Shown here: positions 29,709-39,159 of the stretch, one piece after another
Layout: the number at the start of each line of letters is the position of its first letter
Position numbering within the stretch: the first letter of the stretch is position 1
Assembly: GCA_947040945.1 (NCBI GenBank)
Contig: CAMRCO010000007.1
Coordinates: forward strand, 1-42,727
Source of the DNA: an uncultured Spirochaetia bacterium
Lineage (GTDB): Bacteria > Spirochaetota > Brachyspiria > Brachyspirales > Brachyspiraceae
Direction of reading: 5' to 3'
DNA: 42,727 nt
The notes under the pieces: model-generated
The model's input: the letters and a program-made list of their open reading frames with translations, nothing else
What the model was told of the DNA's origin: nothing
The model's database searches: none
Program-made: the position numbers and the translations under genes

Positions 29709-30371
29709 ATGTCTGATAATATAGTTGCTATTGATGGACCTTCAGGGTCTGGAAAAAGTTCTGTTTCTAAACTTCTTGCCACTAAATTAGGCTTTAAGTA
29801 TTTAGATACAGGGGCTATGTATAGAGCTATTACTTTTTATATTATCAGAGAAAGCATAGATATAAATGACATACCTAGCTTAGAAAAACTCCTTCAAAGT
29901 ATAAAAATATCATTTGATACTTCTTTTAATGTTTATCTCAATAATGAGAATATAGCAAAAGAAATTAGAAGTATGCCTGTGGTTGAACGGGTATCAGAAA
30001 TTGCATCAATAAAAATTGTCAGAGAAAACATGGTCGACTTACAAAGGCGTATAGCACTTTCTGGCAAATATGTTCTAGATGGACGTGACATTGGTAGCGT
30101 TGTTTTTCCTAATGCTAAGCATAAATTTTACTTAGAGGCAACAATAGAAGAGAGAGCTAAAAGAAGACACAAAGAAGAAGTAGAAAAGGGTTCTAGCATT
30201 TCTTTTGATGAGGTAAAAGAAAGTATTGCTAAAAGAGATGAGTTTGATAAAAATCGACTAGAAAGCCCTTTAATTATACCTAAAGATGCTATCCTTATAG
30301 ATACAACGAATTTGGGTATTGAAGATGTTATTAATACAATGGTTTCTTATATTGGTGAAATTGTTGATTAA
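29709..30371 (+). CDS. cmk: Cytidylate kinase
   Basis: IAIDGPSGSGKSSVSKLLATKLGFKYLDTGAMYRAITF-like N-terminus, LDGRDIGSVVFPNA, KRDEFDKNR; upstream of rpsA. Confidence 0.96.
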   Translation: MSDNIVAIDGPSGSGKSSVSKLLATKLGFKYLDTGAMYRAITFYIIRESIDINDIPSLEKLLQSIKISFDTSFNVYLNNENIAKEIRSMPVVERVSEIASIKIVRENMVDLQRRIALSGKYVLDGRDIGSVVFPNAKHKFYLEATIEERAKRRHKEEVEKGSSISFDEVKESIAKRDEFDKNRLESPLIIPKDAILIDTTNLGIEDVINTMVSYIGEIVD

Positions 30372-30407
30372 GATAAGTTACAAACGTAGTTATAAAGAGA
30401 GGCAAAA

Positions 30408-32066
30408 ATGGAAGCTAATAGACCTTCAGAACAAGAACAAGAGTTTTTGGACGCTTTTAATAGTGTAAGCGATGTTAAAAAAGGAAGCATCGTAACTGGT
30501 ACAATTATAGAAGTTAAAGATGATCAAGTCATTGTCAACTTAAACTATAAACTAGAAGGAAAAGTAAATCGCTCAGAGTTTGACAAAGAGCCTGCTGTCG
30601 GTGAAGCAATAGAAGTTAAAGTTATGAGTGAAGATAATGAGTATATAACTTTATCTAAGTCTATGGTTGATAGAGATCGTTCTCAATCGATACTTGAAGA
30701 TGCATGGATAAATCAAACAGAAATTAAGGGTACTGTAAAAGAATCTATTAAAGGAGGATTTAGCGTATCCCTATATGGAAATATCGTTTTTTGTCCTTTT
30801 TCACAGATGGATGTTTCAAGATACACTAAACCTGAAGATCATATTGGTAAAGAATATGACTTTAAGATTACTAAAAAAATGAATAGAGATATTGTAGTAT
30901 CAAGAAGAATTATACAAGAAGTAAAACAGAATGCTGAAATTGAAGCATATTTAAATAATCTCAAAGAAAATGATATTGTAGAAGCTAAAGTAAAAAATAT
31001 AGAGCATTTTGGAGCTTTTGTTGAGCTTACAGATGGTTTAGATGGATTTGTTGCTTTAATAAATATGTCATGGAGCAAAATTGTTGACGCTAAAAAGATT
31101 TTGGCTAGAGGGGATATTAAAAACTTTAAGATTCTTTCAGTAGATAAAGAAAAACGTAGAGTAGATTTAGGACTAAAACAACTAGAAGATGATCCTTGGG
31201 GTGAATTCGTTAATTTATATAAAATTAATGATGTTATTGAAGGTGAAGTTACTAATATTAAGAAATTTGGTCTTTTTGTAAAGGTTTACAATGGCGTAGA
31301 AGGACTTGTACATATATCTGACATTACTTGGAATAACTATATTAAAAACCCTGCTGAGTTTGCTAAAAAAGGTGATTTCTTGGAGTGTAAAATACTTGAA
31401 ATGAATGTTCCTGAAAGGCGACTTACTTTAGGTATTAAACAAGTTAAAGATAACCCATGGAAAGATGTTGAAGCTCTTTATCCTATTGGCAAACCTGTTA
31501 AGTGTTTAGCAAAAAGGATATTAAGAGACTTTGTAGTTCTTGAGCTTCCAAATGGATTAGAAGGTATATGTGATATTAATTATTTCGATTGGAAAGAAAA
31601 AGTTATCAACATAAATGACTATGTAAAAGAAGGCGAAACTATTGATATGATAGTTTTATCTATTGATAAGAGCAAACAGAAAATAAAACTTAGCTATAAA
31701 CACACTAAAGAAAGTCCTTGGGATTTATTTGAAAAAGAATATCCTGTAAACTCTATAATTAAAGGTGTTGTAAAAGCTATAATAGAATCTGGAGCTATAG
31801 TTAATTTACCTGATGAGCTTACTGGTTTTGTTCATGTTTCACAAATTGATATGCCAAGAGGTGCAAATATTGCAGACTTCATTACAATTGGAGAAGAGTA
31901 TCCATTTGTAATTAAAGATATAGATCATATTAAAAATAGAATATCTCTTTCAAGACGTGAATATATGGAAACAGAATCTAAAAAAGAAATGAAAGGTTAT
32001 TTAAGTAATGAAGAATCTACATCATTGACATTTAATTACTTTGATGACCTAAATATGAAAAAATAA
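30408..32066 (+). CDS. rpsA: 30S ribosomal protein S1 (six S1 domains)
   Basis: Six S1 repeats, e.g. VEAKVKNIEHFGAFVELTDGLDGFVALINMSW and IEGEVTNIKKFGLFVKVYNGVEGLVHISDITW. Confidence 0.94.
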   Translation: MEANRPSEQEQEFLDAFNSVSDVKKGSIVTGTIIEVKDDQVIVNLNYKLEGKVNRSEFDKEPAVGEAIEVKVMSEDNEYITLSKSMVDRDRSQSILEDAWINQTEIKGTVKESIKGGFSVSLYGNIVFCPFSQMDVSRYTKPEDHIGKEYDFKITKKMNRDIVVSRRIIQEVKQNAEIEAYLNNLKENDIVEAKVKNIEHFGAFVELTDGLDGFVALINMSWSKIVDAKKILARGDIKNFKILSVDKEKRRVDLGLKQLEDDPWGEFVNLYKINDVIEGEVTNIKKFGLFVKVYNGVEGLVHISDITWNNYIKNPAEFAKKGDFLECKILEMNVPERRLTLGIKQVKDNPWKDVEALYPIGKPVKCLAKRILRDFVVLELPNGLEGICDINYFDWKEKVININDYVKEGETIDMIVLSIDKSKQKIKLSYKHTKESPWDLFEKEYPVNSIIKGVVKAIIESGAIVNLPDELTGFVHVSQIDMPRGANIADFITIGEEYPFVIKDIDHIKNRISLSRREYMETESKKEMKGYLSNEESTSLTFNYFDDLNMKK

Positions 32067-32071
32067 GTGCT

Positions 32072-33184
32072 ATGAAAAAAATATTAATTATCAGTTCAGA
32101 ATATACAGGGCATGGACATAAAAGCGTTTCCACCGCTCTCAAAGAATCTTTTAGTTATTATTATAAGGATGAAGTTAGAGTCTCCGTTATAAATGGATTC
32201 GTTTTTACAGGTCTACTTCCTAGTAAATTTGAGAGACTCTATAATCCTTGTGTCAGATATGCTCCTCATGTATGGGACAAAATATTTAGATTATCATCTG
32301 AAAAACCTAGTTATATTAACAAATATTCTAAAAAAATGATTAAAAGAGCTTTCTTAAAGCTAATTAATAAATATAAACCAGATGCCATAGTAAGTGTGCA
32401 TCCCGGTTTTGTAGGTAATATTCTAAATATACTTAGTGAAAATAATAAAAGTAATATAAAATTTTATGTTTTAATAACAGACTTAATTAGTATTTCTAAT
32501 ATTTGGATAGATAGTAGAGTTTGTATGACTATAAGTCCATCAGAAGAGGCGACAGATTACGTAATGAAATCGGGCTTATCCAATGATAAAGTTGTAACAC
32601 TTGGTCTTCCTGTTAGAAATGGTTTTTTTATAGACTATAAGTCGGAAGAAGATGTTATAGAGAATACAAATCTATCACAACCATTAAAAATATTAGTACT
32701 TAATAATTTTGAAAAAAGAAAAAAACTTGAATATATATTAAATAATTTACTTGATAAGTATGATTGTACTGTAACTTTGATATGTGGTAGAAGTAAAAAA
32801 TCTTACTCTACGATGAAACAGATTTTCGATAATAATGAAAGAGTGCATATACATGGGTATAGTAATGATTTACCACTTCATTTTAAATCGAATGATATTT
32901 TAATAACAAAATGTGGGGCGGCTTCTATCATGGAAGCAATAAACTCTATGATACCTATAGTTTCTATGGGTGCTTTACCTGGACAAGAAGAAGATACTCC
33001 TTACTTCATTGAAAAAAATGGACTTGGATTTTCTACTAACTCTACAAATGATATTTTCAATAAAATTGACTTGTTTACTCAAAATAACAGAGAACAATTA
33101 CTTTCTACTCGTTTAAATCAATTTAGATATAAAGGTCGCAATGTAGAAAAATCTATCGTAGATTTAATTTTACAAAATATTTAA
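32072..33184 (+). CDS. MGDG synthase/UgtP-like processive glycolipid glycosyltransferase
   Basis: ILIISSEYTGHGHKSVSTALKESF, DAIVSVHPG, ITKCGAASIMEAINSMIPIVSMGALPGQEEDTPYFIEKNGLGF. Confidence 0.85.
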   Translation: MKKILIISSEYTGHGHKSVSTALKESFSYYYKDEVRVSVINGFVFTGLLPSKFERLYNPCVRYAPHVWDKIFRLSSEKPSYINKYSKKMIKRAFLKLINKYKPDAIVSVHPGFVGNILNILSENNKSNIKFYVLITDLISISNIWIDSRVCMTISPSEEATDYVMKSGLSNDKVVTLGLPVRNGFFIDYKSEEDVIENTNLSQPLKILVLNNFEKRKKLEYILNNLLDKYDCTVTLICGRSKKSYSTMKQIFDNNERVHIHGYSNDLPLHFKSNDILITKCGAASIMEAINSMIPIVSMGALPGQEEDTPYFIEKNGLGFSTNSTNDIFNKIDLFTQNNREQLLSTRLNQFRYKGRNVEKSIVDLILQNI

Positions 33185-33230
33185 ATTTAAACTTATATCT
33201 ACTCATTTTTTAAAAATAAGCACTATATAT

Positions 33231-33351
33231 TGTGTTTTTATTGTTTATTATGCACTAAATTGCGTGTAAGAAATTTATGTTATTTTAGCACCCATCCTAT
33301 ATATAAAATGTGTTTTTATCGCTTATTATGCACTAAGTTCTGTTTAACAAA
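33231..33351. repeat. 43-bp imperfect direct repeat (two copies) upstream of radC
   Basis: TGTGTTTTTATtGtTTATTATGCACTAAaTTgcGtGTAAgAAA (33231-33273) and TGTGTTTTTATcGcTTATTATGCACTAAgTTctGtTTAAcAAA (33309-33351). Confidence 0.8.
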
Positions 33352-33382
33352 GGCATATATAAAAATAAAAAAGGAGTAAAAT

Positions 33383-34024
33383 ATGTGTCAAGGTCAAGAA
33401 GTTTTGTCATATATGCTTAGTTCTGGTTTGTGTAAAGAAAAAGTTGCGATACTAATAAATGAACTATATTCGAAATACGGTAACTTATACAATATAATTC
33501 ATGCTGATAGAAAATCTCTATTAAACATAAAAGGTATGGGAAATCGTAGGGTAGAGTTGCTTAAATCAATTCCTATTATGACAGAATGTTATTCTCTTAG
33601 TAAGCTAGAGTATTCTCCACCGCCTTTTAAAATGAATGATCTCGTAAATTATTTGTCTATATCTCTTAAAAATCTGAAGTTTGAAGTCTTTACTGTTGCA
33701 GGTATTGATCATAGAAAAAGATTTTTAGGAGTAGAAAAAATGTTTAAAGGAAGTATTAACTCAGCTACACTTTACCCTAGAGATGTTGTTCAATATGCTT
33801 TAAAACTTGGAGCATCCTATTTAGTCTTGGCTCATAATCATCCATCTGGTATAGCTAGTCCATCAAAAGAGGATATAGAAATAACTAAGTTATTATATAA
33901 AGCTCTTATTGTGATGAATATTACTATAGTAGACCATATTATCATAGCAGGCAATGTTAGATATAGTTTTAAGAATGAAGGTGTTTTGGATAAGATTAAA
34001 GACAATGTACTATCTACAATTTAA
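33383..34024 (+). CDS. radC: RadC-family JAB-domain protein
   Basis: HhH-like N-terminus (LLNIKGMGNRRVELLKSI), JAMM motif LVLAHNHPSGIASPSKEDIEITK, IVDHIIIAG. Confidence 0.93.
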   Translation: MCQGQEVLSYMLSSGLCKEKVAILINELYSKYGNLYNIIHADRKSLLNIKGMGNRRVELLKSIPIMTECYSLSKLEYSPPPFKMNDLVNYLSISLKNLKFEVFTVAGIDHRKRFLGVEKMFKGSINSATLYPRDVVQYALKLGASYLVLAHNHPSGIASPSKEDIEITKLLYKALIVMNITIVDHIIIAGNVRYSFKNEGVLDKIKDNVLSTI

Positions 34025-34041
34025 TTAATAAGGAGTTTATT

Positions 34042-34509
34042 ATGTTAACAAACGGTTTAAGAAAAAGTTTTATTTCTGAAAAAATTTATGATCAAGAAAA
34101 AATTAATGTTGTAAAAGAAGAAGAGGATATTAAGAAAAAAGAAATTGAAAGTAAAGATACTATTCTTAATATTATCGGTTATAACATAAGATCTATGAGA
34201 AAAACCCAAAAGTATACTATAAGTCAATTAGCAACAAAGGCAGGAATATCTGCTAAATATTTACAAGGTGTTGAGGTAGGAAAAAGAAATATATCTGTAA
34301 CGAATCTTAATAAGGTTGCTAGAGTATTAGATGTAGAACTCGTTGTATTTTTTAGAAACATTGATCCAGAAAAATCAAAAAGGTTATTTTTAATATCAAC
34401 TAAACTAAAAAGATATAATTTAGATCAACTTAAGAGTATTGAATTTTTTATAAAAAACTTTGAAGATCTTGTCGATGATTCAGATAATTCAGATGATTTA
34501 GATATATAA
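34042..34509 (+). CDS. XRE-family HTH protein with acidic C-terminal tail
   Basis: IGYNIRSMRKTQKYTISQLATKAGISAKYLQGVEVGKRNISVTNLNKVARVLDVEL; tail DLVDDSDNSDDLDI; SD AGGAG. Confidence 0.9.
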   Translation: MLTNGLRKSFISEKIYDQEKINVVKEEEDIKKKEIESKDTILNIIGYNIRSMRKTQKYTISQLATKAGISAKYLQGVEVGKRNISVTNLNKVARVLDVELVVFFRNIDPEKSKRLFLISTKLKRYNLDQLKSIEFFIKNFEDLVDDSDNSDDLDI

Positions 34510-34510
34510 T

Positions 34511-35980
34511 TTATTTTAATAAAGATGGAAATTTGTATATAGTATATCCTCCAATATTTGTAAGAACTATAGCATTATTAGTGGATAGATAATTCATTTC
34601 TCTTTCATTTCTGTCTTTATTCCAATTTATAGATACTATATTGTCAACAATAGAATACATAATATCGGGGTTGTCAGATGTTTTTATATTGAGATGAGAA
34701 AAATATGTAGTAAATATATCTTCGTATTGATAAGACATACTTCCTCCAAAATTATTATATATTTTTATATTACTTTCTTTAGAATCTTCTTTTATAAACT
34801 GAGCAACTTTTTCAATATTTTCGTAGTTTCTTGGCTCTTCAAATAATTTGTAATATCTTGTAAGTTCGCCTGTTAATGAAATAATATTGAGTATTAATAT
34901 TATTGTAAGTATATATAATTTTTTATTATTTAGCTTAATAACATTTTCTTTTTGTATAAAAAATAATATTATTGGGATAAACGATAATGCGAATGCTGAG
35001 TAAAGATAGTGAAAAGTTCCTGATTTTGATTTAAATATAAAGAAGCTAATTATTGTAATTGGAATAAAAAGTATCAGTATAAACATAAGTTCTTTACATG
35101 TTTTTTCAGTTTTGATTTTAGAAACGTAATTTTTTTTAATTAAAAATATTACTGCTTTAATAAATGCATAAAGTGAAAATATCATTGAAAAAAATAAAAA
35201 TATTAAACCATAAAAATATGGAGTACCTGTCATCCAAAAATATTTAGTAGAATTAAACCTAGTTCCAAGAAGCACAGATATCTCGTTTGTAGGAAATATC
35301 AATAAAGCATAAAGTTGTGGAATTGGGAATGCAGTTAATCCTTCACGCACATTTAATGCTAATCTTAAATTAACAAAGTCATTTTGTATTTCTGATATTA
35401 AATAGGGTAGATATAGTAAAAAAGAAATAAATACACCTAAAGACCAATAAAGAATATATATTTTTATTTTTTTATGCTTTATAATTAAATAAATTATTAT
35501 GGTTGGCACCATTGAGAAAAAGACAGTAAAATGAGCTTGTGCCATTATTGCCAATATTGGAAATATAAGTATACTAGAAATTATTGTAATATTGACAGTA
35601 TCTTCAGCAATATATTCATATAATAAAATTAATAAAATAAAACTAAATAGTAAAGTTATATTAGGATTCCAGAAATTAATTACAGCACTTATAACATATC
35701 CATTACATAAAATAAAAGCAGATATAATGGATGTTATTAAAATATTAAATTTCTTATAACACCAAAATAAAAATAAAAGTATTATAGTAAAACTAAATAT
35801 CAAATTTAGAAGCCGAGCACCATCTAGATTTTCATTAGCAAGCTTATAAAATAGTGTATAGAAAATATAATAAGCTCCACCGGGAACACGAGGTGTAGTA
35901 AACTCATCTTTTGTTACAGCGGTTGCTATAAATCTGCTACCTGTTGTTGGCAATTTACCAGACTCATAATGAGCTTTCAT
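34511..35980 (-). CDS. GT39/GT-C-like polytopic glycosyltransferase; true 5' end probably upstream of this ATG
   Basis: About 10 TM segments; the in-frame region 35981-36133 encodes KFNSGKKNDIKQSFLCIFAIFLLSLIASVFIQFYAFDKESVGHDQTLHFYD with no ATG/GTG/TTG. Confidence 0.65.
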   Translation of the reverse strand: MKAHYESGKLPTTGSRFIATAVTKDEFTTPRVPGGAYYIFYTLFYKLANENLDGARLLNLIFSFTIILLFLFWCYKKFNILITSIISAFILCNGYVISAVINFWNPNITLLFSFILLILLYEYIAEDTVNITIISSILIFPILAIMAQAHFTVFFSMVPTIIIYLIIKHKKIKIYILYWSLGVFISFLLYLPYLISEIQNDFVNLRLALNVREGLTAFPIPQLYALLIFPTNEISVLLGTRFNSTKYFWMTGTPYFYGLIFLFFSMIFSLYAFIKAVIFLIKKNYVSKIKTEKTCKELMFILILFIPITIISFFIFKSKSGTFHYLYSAFALSFIPIILFFIQKENVIKLNNKKLYILTIILILNIISLTGELTRYYKLFEEPRNYENIEKVAQFIKEDSKESNIKIYNNFGGSMSYQYEDIFTTYFSHLNIKTSDNPDIMYSIVDNIVSINWNKDRNEREMNYLSTNNAIVLTNIGGYTIYKFPSLLK

Positions 35981-36150
35981 ATCGTAAAAATGTAATGTTT
36001 GGTCATGTCCAACAGATTCTTTATCGAATGCATAAAACTGTATAAAAACGGATGCTATTAAACTTAATAAAAATATAGCAAAGATACAAAGGAAACTTTG
36101 TTTAATGTCATTTTTTTTTCCAGAATTGAATTTTTAATTATTGTATAGTT

Positions 36151-37113
36151 TTATACAAAGTGGCAAGCACAATAATGATTAAGAGATATTTCTCTAAACT
36201 CTGGGGTTTTTTCAGAACATAAAGTTTCAGCTATAGGGCAACGTGTTCTAAACTTACAACCACTTGGTGGGTTTATAGGAGAAGGAATCTCACCTTTTAA
36301 TATTATACGTTCTTGATGTTTCGCAATATCAGGATCAGATATTGGAATAGCAGAAATTAAAGATTTTGTATATGGATGTAAAGCGTTAGAGTATAGAGTA
36401 CTACTATCTGTAAGCTCCACTATATTACCTAAATACATAACAGCAACTCTATCAGATATTTGTCTAATTACGGCTAAGTCATGTGCTATAAATAAATATG
36501 TAAGACCAAGTTTTTTTTGCATATCGTCTAACATATTAATAATTTGTGCTTGTATTGAAACGTCCAATGCAGACACGGGTTCATCACAAACTATAAACTC
36601 AGGGTTTACAGCTAAAGCACGAGCTATTCCTATACGCTGTCTTTGACCACCTGAGAACTCGTGAGGGTATCTTGTCGCTTGTTCAGTATTAAGTCCTACA
36701 AAATTAAGTAACTCTTTAACTCTGTCTCTGCGTGCTATTTTGCTAGCACATAAATTATGAATATCTAATGCTTCACCCACAATGTCTTCAACTGTCATAC
36801 GTGGATTAAGAGATGCATAAGGATCTTGAAATATTATCTGCATTTTTTTAGCATAAGGTCTGTAATTTTCTTTTGTAATTTCTTTTCCATCATAGAATAT
36901 CTGACCACTTGTAGGTTGATATAAATGAAGTATACTACGCCCAAGTGTTGTTTTTCCAGATCCAGATTCTCCTACTAAGCCAAATGTTTCACCTTTATTT
37001 ATATGAAAAGAAACGCCATCAACTGCTTTAACAGTTTGCACTTCTTTACCAAAAAATCCACCTAGAATAGGGAAATATTGTTTTAAATCTTTTACTTCTA
37101 TTAATGCTTGCAT
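36151..37113 (-). CDS. oppF: Oligopeptide ABC transporter ATP-binding protein OppF-like
   Basis: GLVGESGSGKTTLGRSIL, FSGGQRQRIGIARALA, FIVCDEPVSALDVSIQAQ; start adjusted to MQALIEV. Confidence 0.92.
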   Translation of the reverse strand: MQALIEVKDLKQYFPILGGFFGKEVQTVKAVDGVSFHINKGETFGLVGESGSGKTTLGRSILHLYQPTSGQIFYDGKEITKENYRPYAKKMQIIFQDPYASLNPRMTVEDIVGEALDIHNLCASKIARRDRVKELLNFVGLNTEQATRYPHEFSGGQRQRIGIARALAVNPEFIVCDEPVSALDVSIQAQIINMLDDMQKKLGLTYLFIAHDLAVIRQISDRVAVMYLGNIVELTDSSTLYSNALHPYTKSLISAIPISDPDIAKHQERIILKGEIPSPINPPSGCKFRTRCPIAETLCSEKTPEFREISLNHYCACHFV

Positions 37114-37135
37114 AAAACTTAAACTCACTTATAAT

Positions 37136-38107
37136 TTATTTGTTATATAACCAACAAGATACTTTATGTGTATTTTCAAACTTGTGCTCTTCTGGTTTAT
37201 GATCAATACATACTTTTAGGCATTCATTACATCTAGGACTGAAAGGACATCCTAAACGCATATTTATTAGGTCTATTGGTGTGCCTTCTATAGGAATTAG
37301 TTTATCTTGTTTTATATCTACACGAGGAAGCGATTTTAATAAACCTCTCGTATATGGGTGTTTAGGATTCTTAAATATATCATAAACACTTCCTGACTCT
37401 ATAATGCCACCACCATACATAACAATGATGTCATCAGCTAAATCAGCCACAATACCAAAATCATGAGTAATCAGTATTACAGCCATATTTATTTTTTTCT
37501 GTATATCTTTAATAAGCTCAAGTATTTGTGCTTGTATTGTAACATCTAATGCTGTTGTAGGCTCATCTGCGATAAGAACTTTTGGGTCGCCTGCCAAAGC
37601 CATAGCAATCATTATACGCTGTCTCATACCACCTGAAAGTTCATGTGGGTATTGTTTAATTCTTTTTCTAGGGTCATTAATACCAACTAAGTCTAGTAGC
37701 TCGACAATTCTCTCGGTAGCTTTATTTTTTGTTGTTTTATGATGAGTAGCAAGAGCTTCTCCTATTTGCATTCCTATAGTATATACAGGATTTAATGATG
37801 TCATAGGGTCTTGAAATATCATTGATATTTGATCCCCTCTAAGTTGTCTAAGCTCCTCAGCAGATATTTTAAGTAAATCACTACCTTCAAAAAATATCTC
37901 GCCACCTGTAATTTTTCCGGGCTTATCTATTAATCCCATAATACTGTATGCGGAAACTGATTTTCCAGAACCAGATTCACCTACAATACCTAAAACGGAT
38001 GATTTTTCAAGTTTATACGATACATTATCTACAGCCTTAACCTCTCCAAGTGGTGTAAAAAATGATACGCTAACATTTTTAAGTTCAAGCAAACTATTAT
38101 TTTCCAT
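37136..38107 (-). CDS. oppD: Oligopeptide ABC transporter ATP-binding protein OppD-like
   Basis: GIVGESGSGKSVSAYSIMGL, LSGGMRQRIMIAMALA, LIADEPTTALDVTIQAQ; start adjusted to MENNSLLEL (SD GGAGTG). Confidence 0.92.
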   Translation of the reverse strand: MENNSLLELKNVSVSFFTPLGEVKAVDNVSYKLEKSSVLGIVGESGSGKSVSAYSIMGLIDKPGKITGGEIFFEGSDLLKISAEELRQLRGDQISMIFQDPMTSLNPVYTIGMQIGEALATHHKTTKNKATERIVELLDLVGINDPRKRIKQYPHELSGGMRQRIMIAMALAGDPKVLIADEPTTALDVTIQAQILELIKDIQKKINMAVILITHDFGIVADLADDIIVMYGGGIIESGSVYDIFKNPKHPYTRGLLKSLPRVDIKQDKLIPIEGTPIDLINMRLGCPFSPRCNECLKVCIDHKPEEHKFENTHKVSCWLYNK

Positions 38108-38133
38108 AGTGGAACACTCCATAAACTACTTTA

Positions 38134-39132
38134 CTATCTTTTCATTCTAGGATCTAATGCATCTCTAAGTCCATCACCAACTAAGTTAAAGCATAAAATA
38201 ATGACACTTATCAATGATGCAGGAAATAAAAGCTGGTATGGATAAGAATACACACCACTTATAGCATTTGAAGTAAGTGAGCCTAATGAAACCATAGGAG
38301 CGCTTACGCCTAAACCTAGAAAACTTAGGAATGATTCAACAAATATAGCATTTGGTATTTGAACCATTGCTGAAACTATTATCGCACCCATTGCATTTGG
38401 CACTAAATGTTTAAATATTATACGTCCATGAGATGATCCTAAAGCACGAGCAGCAGTTACAAACTCTTGGTTTTTTAATGCGAGCATTTGCCCACGAGTC
38501 ATTCTCGCCATGCTTGTCCAATAGAGTAGGGATATTACAATAAATATACTGAAAAGACCAGGGCCAAGCAAACCAATGCCTCGTAAACTTTCATTTTGTA
38601 AAAACAATTTATCCATAGGAGATTTAAGCACAACAGACAAAAGCACAACAATTAATAGACTTGGCACAGCATTAATAACGTCCACAATACGCATCATTAT
38701 AATGTCGAGCATACCGCCAAAGTACCCCGATGTTGCTCCATAAGTAATGCCTATTAAAACAACTAATGTTGCTGACACTATACCAATTAATATTGATATT
38801 CTTGCACCAATCATACATCTTACAAGCAAATCTCGTCCTAAAGTATCGGTACCAAATGGATGAGCAAATGATGAAGTTTGATTTTCAACACCACGATTTA
38901 TTTGAGCATAACCATATTGAGATACCATAGGTATTGTTATCGCAAATATGCTTATTATACCAATAAGTATCATTGATACTAAAGCTACTTTATTTTTCTT
39001 AAACCGCCTAGAAGCATCTTGCCAGTAGGTAACACTTTCTCTTGTAATTTCAGCTGAAGCTCTTTCTTCAAGTGTTGCTGGTTCAAACAATGACGGGTCT
39101 ATATTTTTAAGTGATTGTTCTATATTTTCCAT
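38134..39132 (-). CDS. oppC: Oligopeptide ABC transporter permease OppC-like
   Basis: FGTDTLGRDLLVRCMIGARISILIG; EFVTAARALGSSHGRIIFKHLVPNAMGAIIV (EAA loop). Confidence 0.92.
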   Translation of the reverse strand: MENIEQSLKNIDPSLFEPATLEERASAEITRESVTYWQDASRRFKKNKVALVSMILIGIISIFAITIPMVSQYGYAQINRGVENQTSSFAHPFGTDTLGRDLLVRCMIGARISILIGIVSATLVVLIGITYGATSGYFGGMLDIIMMRIVDVINAVPSLLIVVLLSVVLKSPMDKLFLQNESLRGIGLLGPGLFSIFIVISLLYWTSMARMTRGQMLALKNQEFVTAARALGSSHGRIIFKHLVPNAMGAIIVSAMVQIPNAIFVESFLSFLGLGVSAPMVSLGSLTSNAISGVYSYPYQLLFPASLISVIILCFNLVGDGLRDALDPRMKR

Positions 39133-39159
39133 AATTTCAATTAAATCCTATAATATAAG

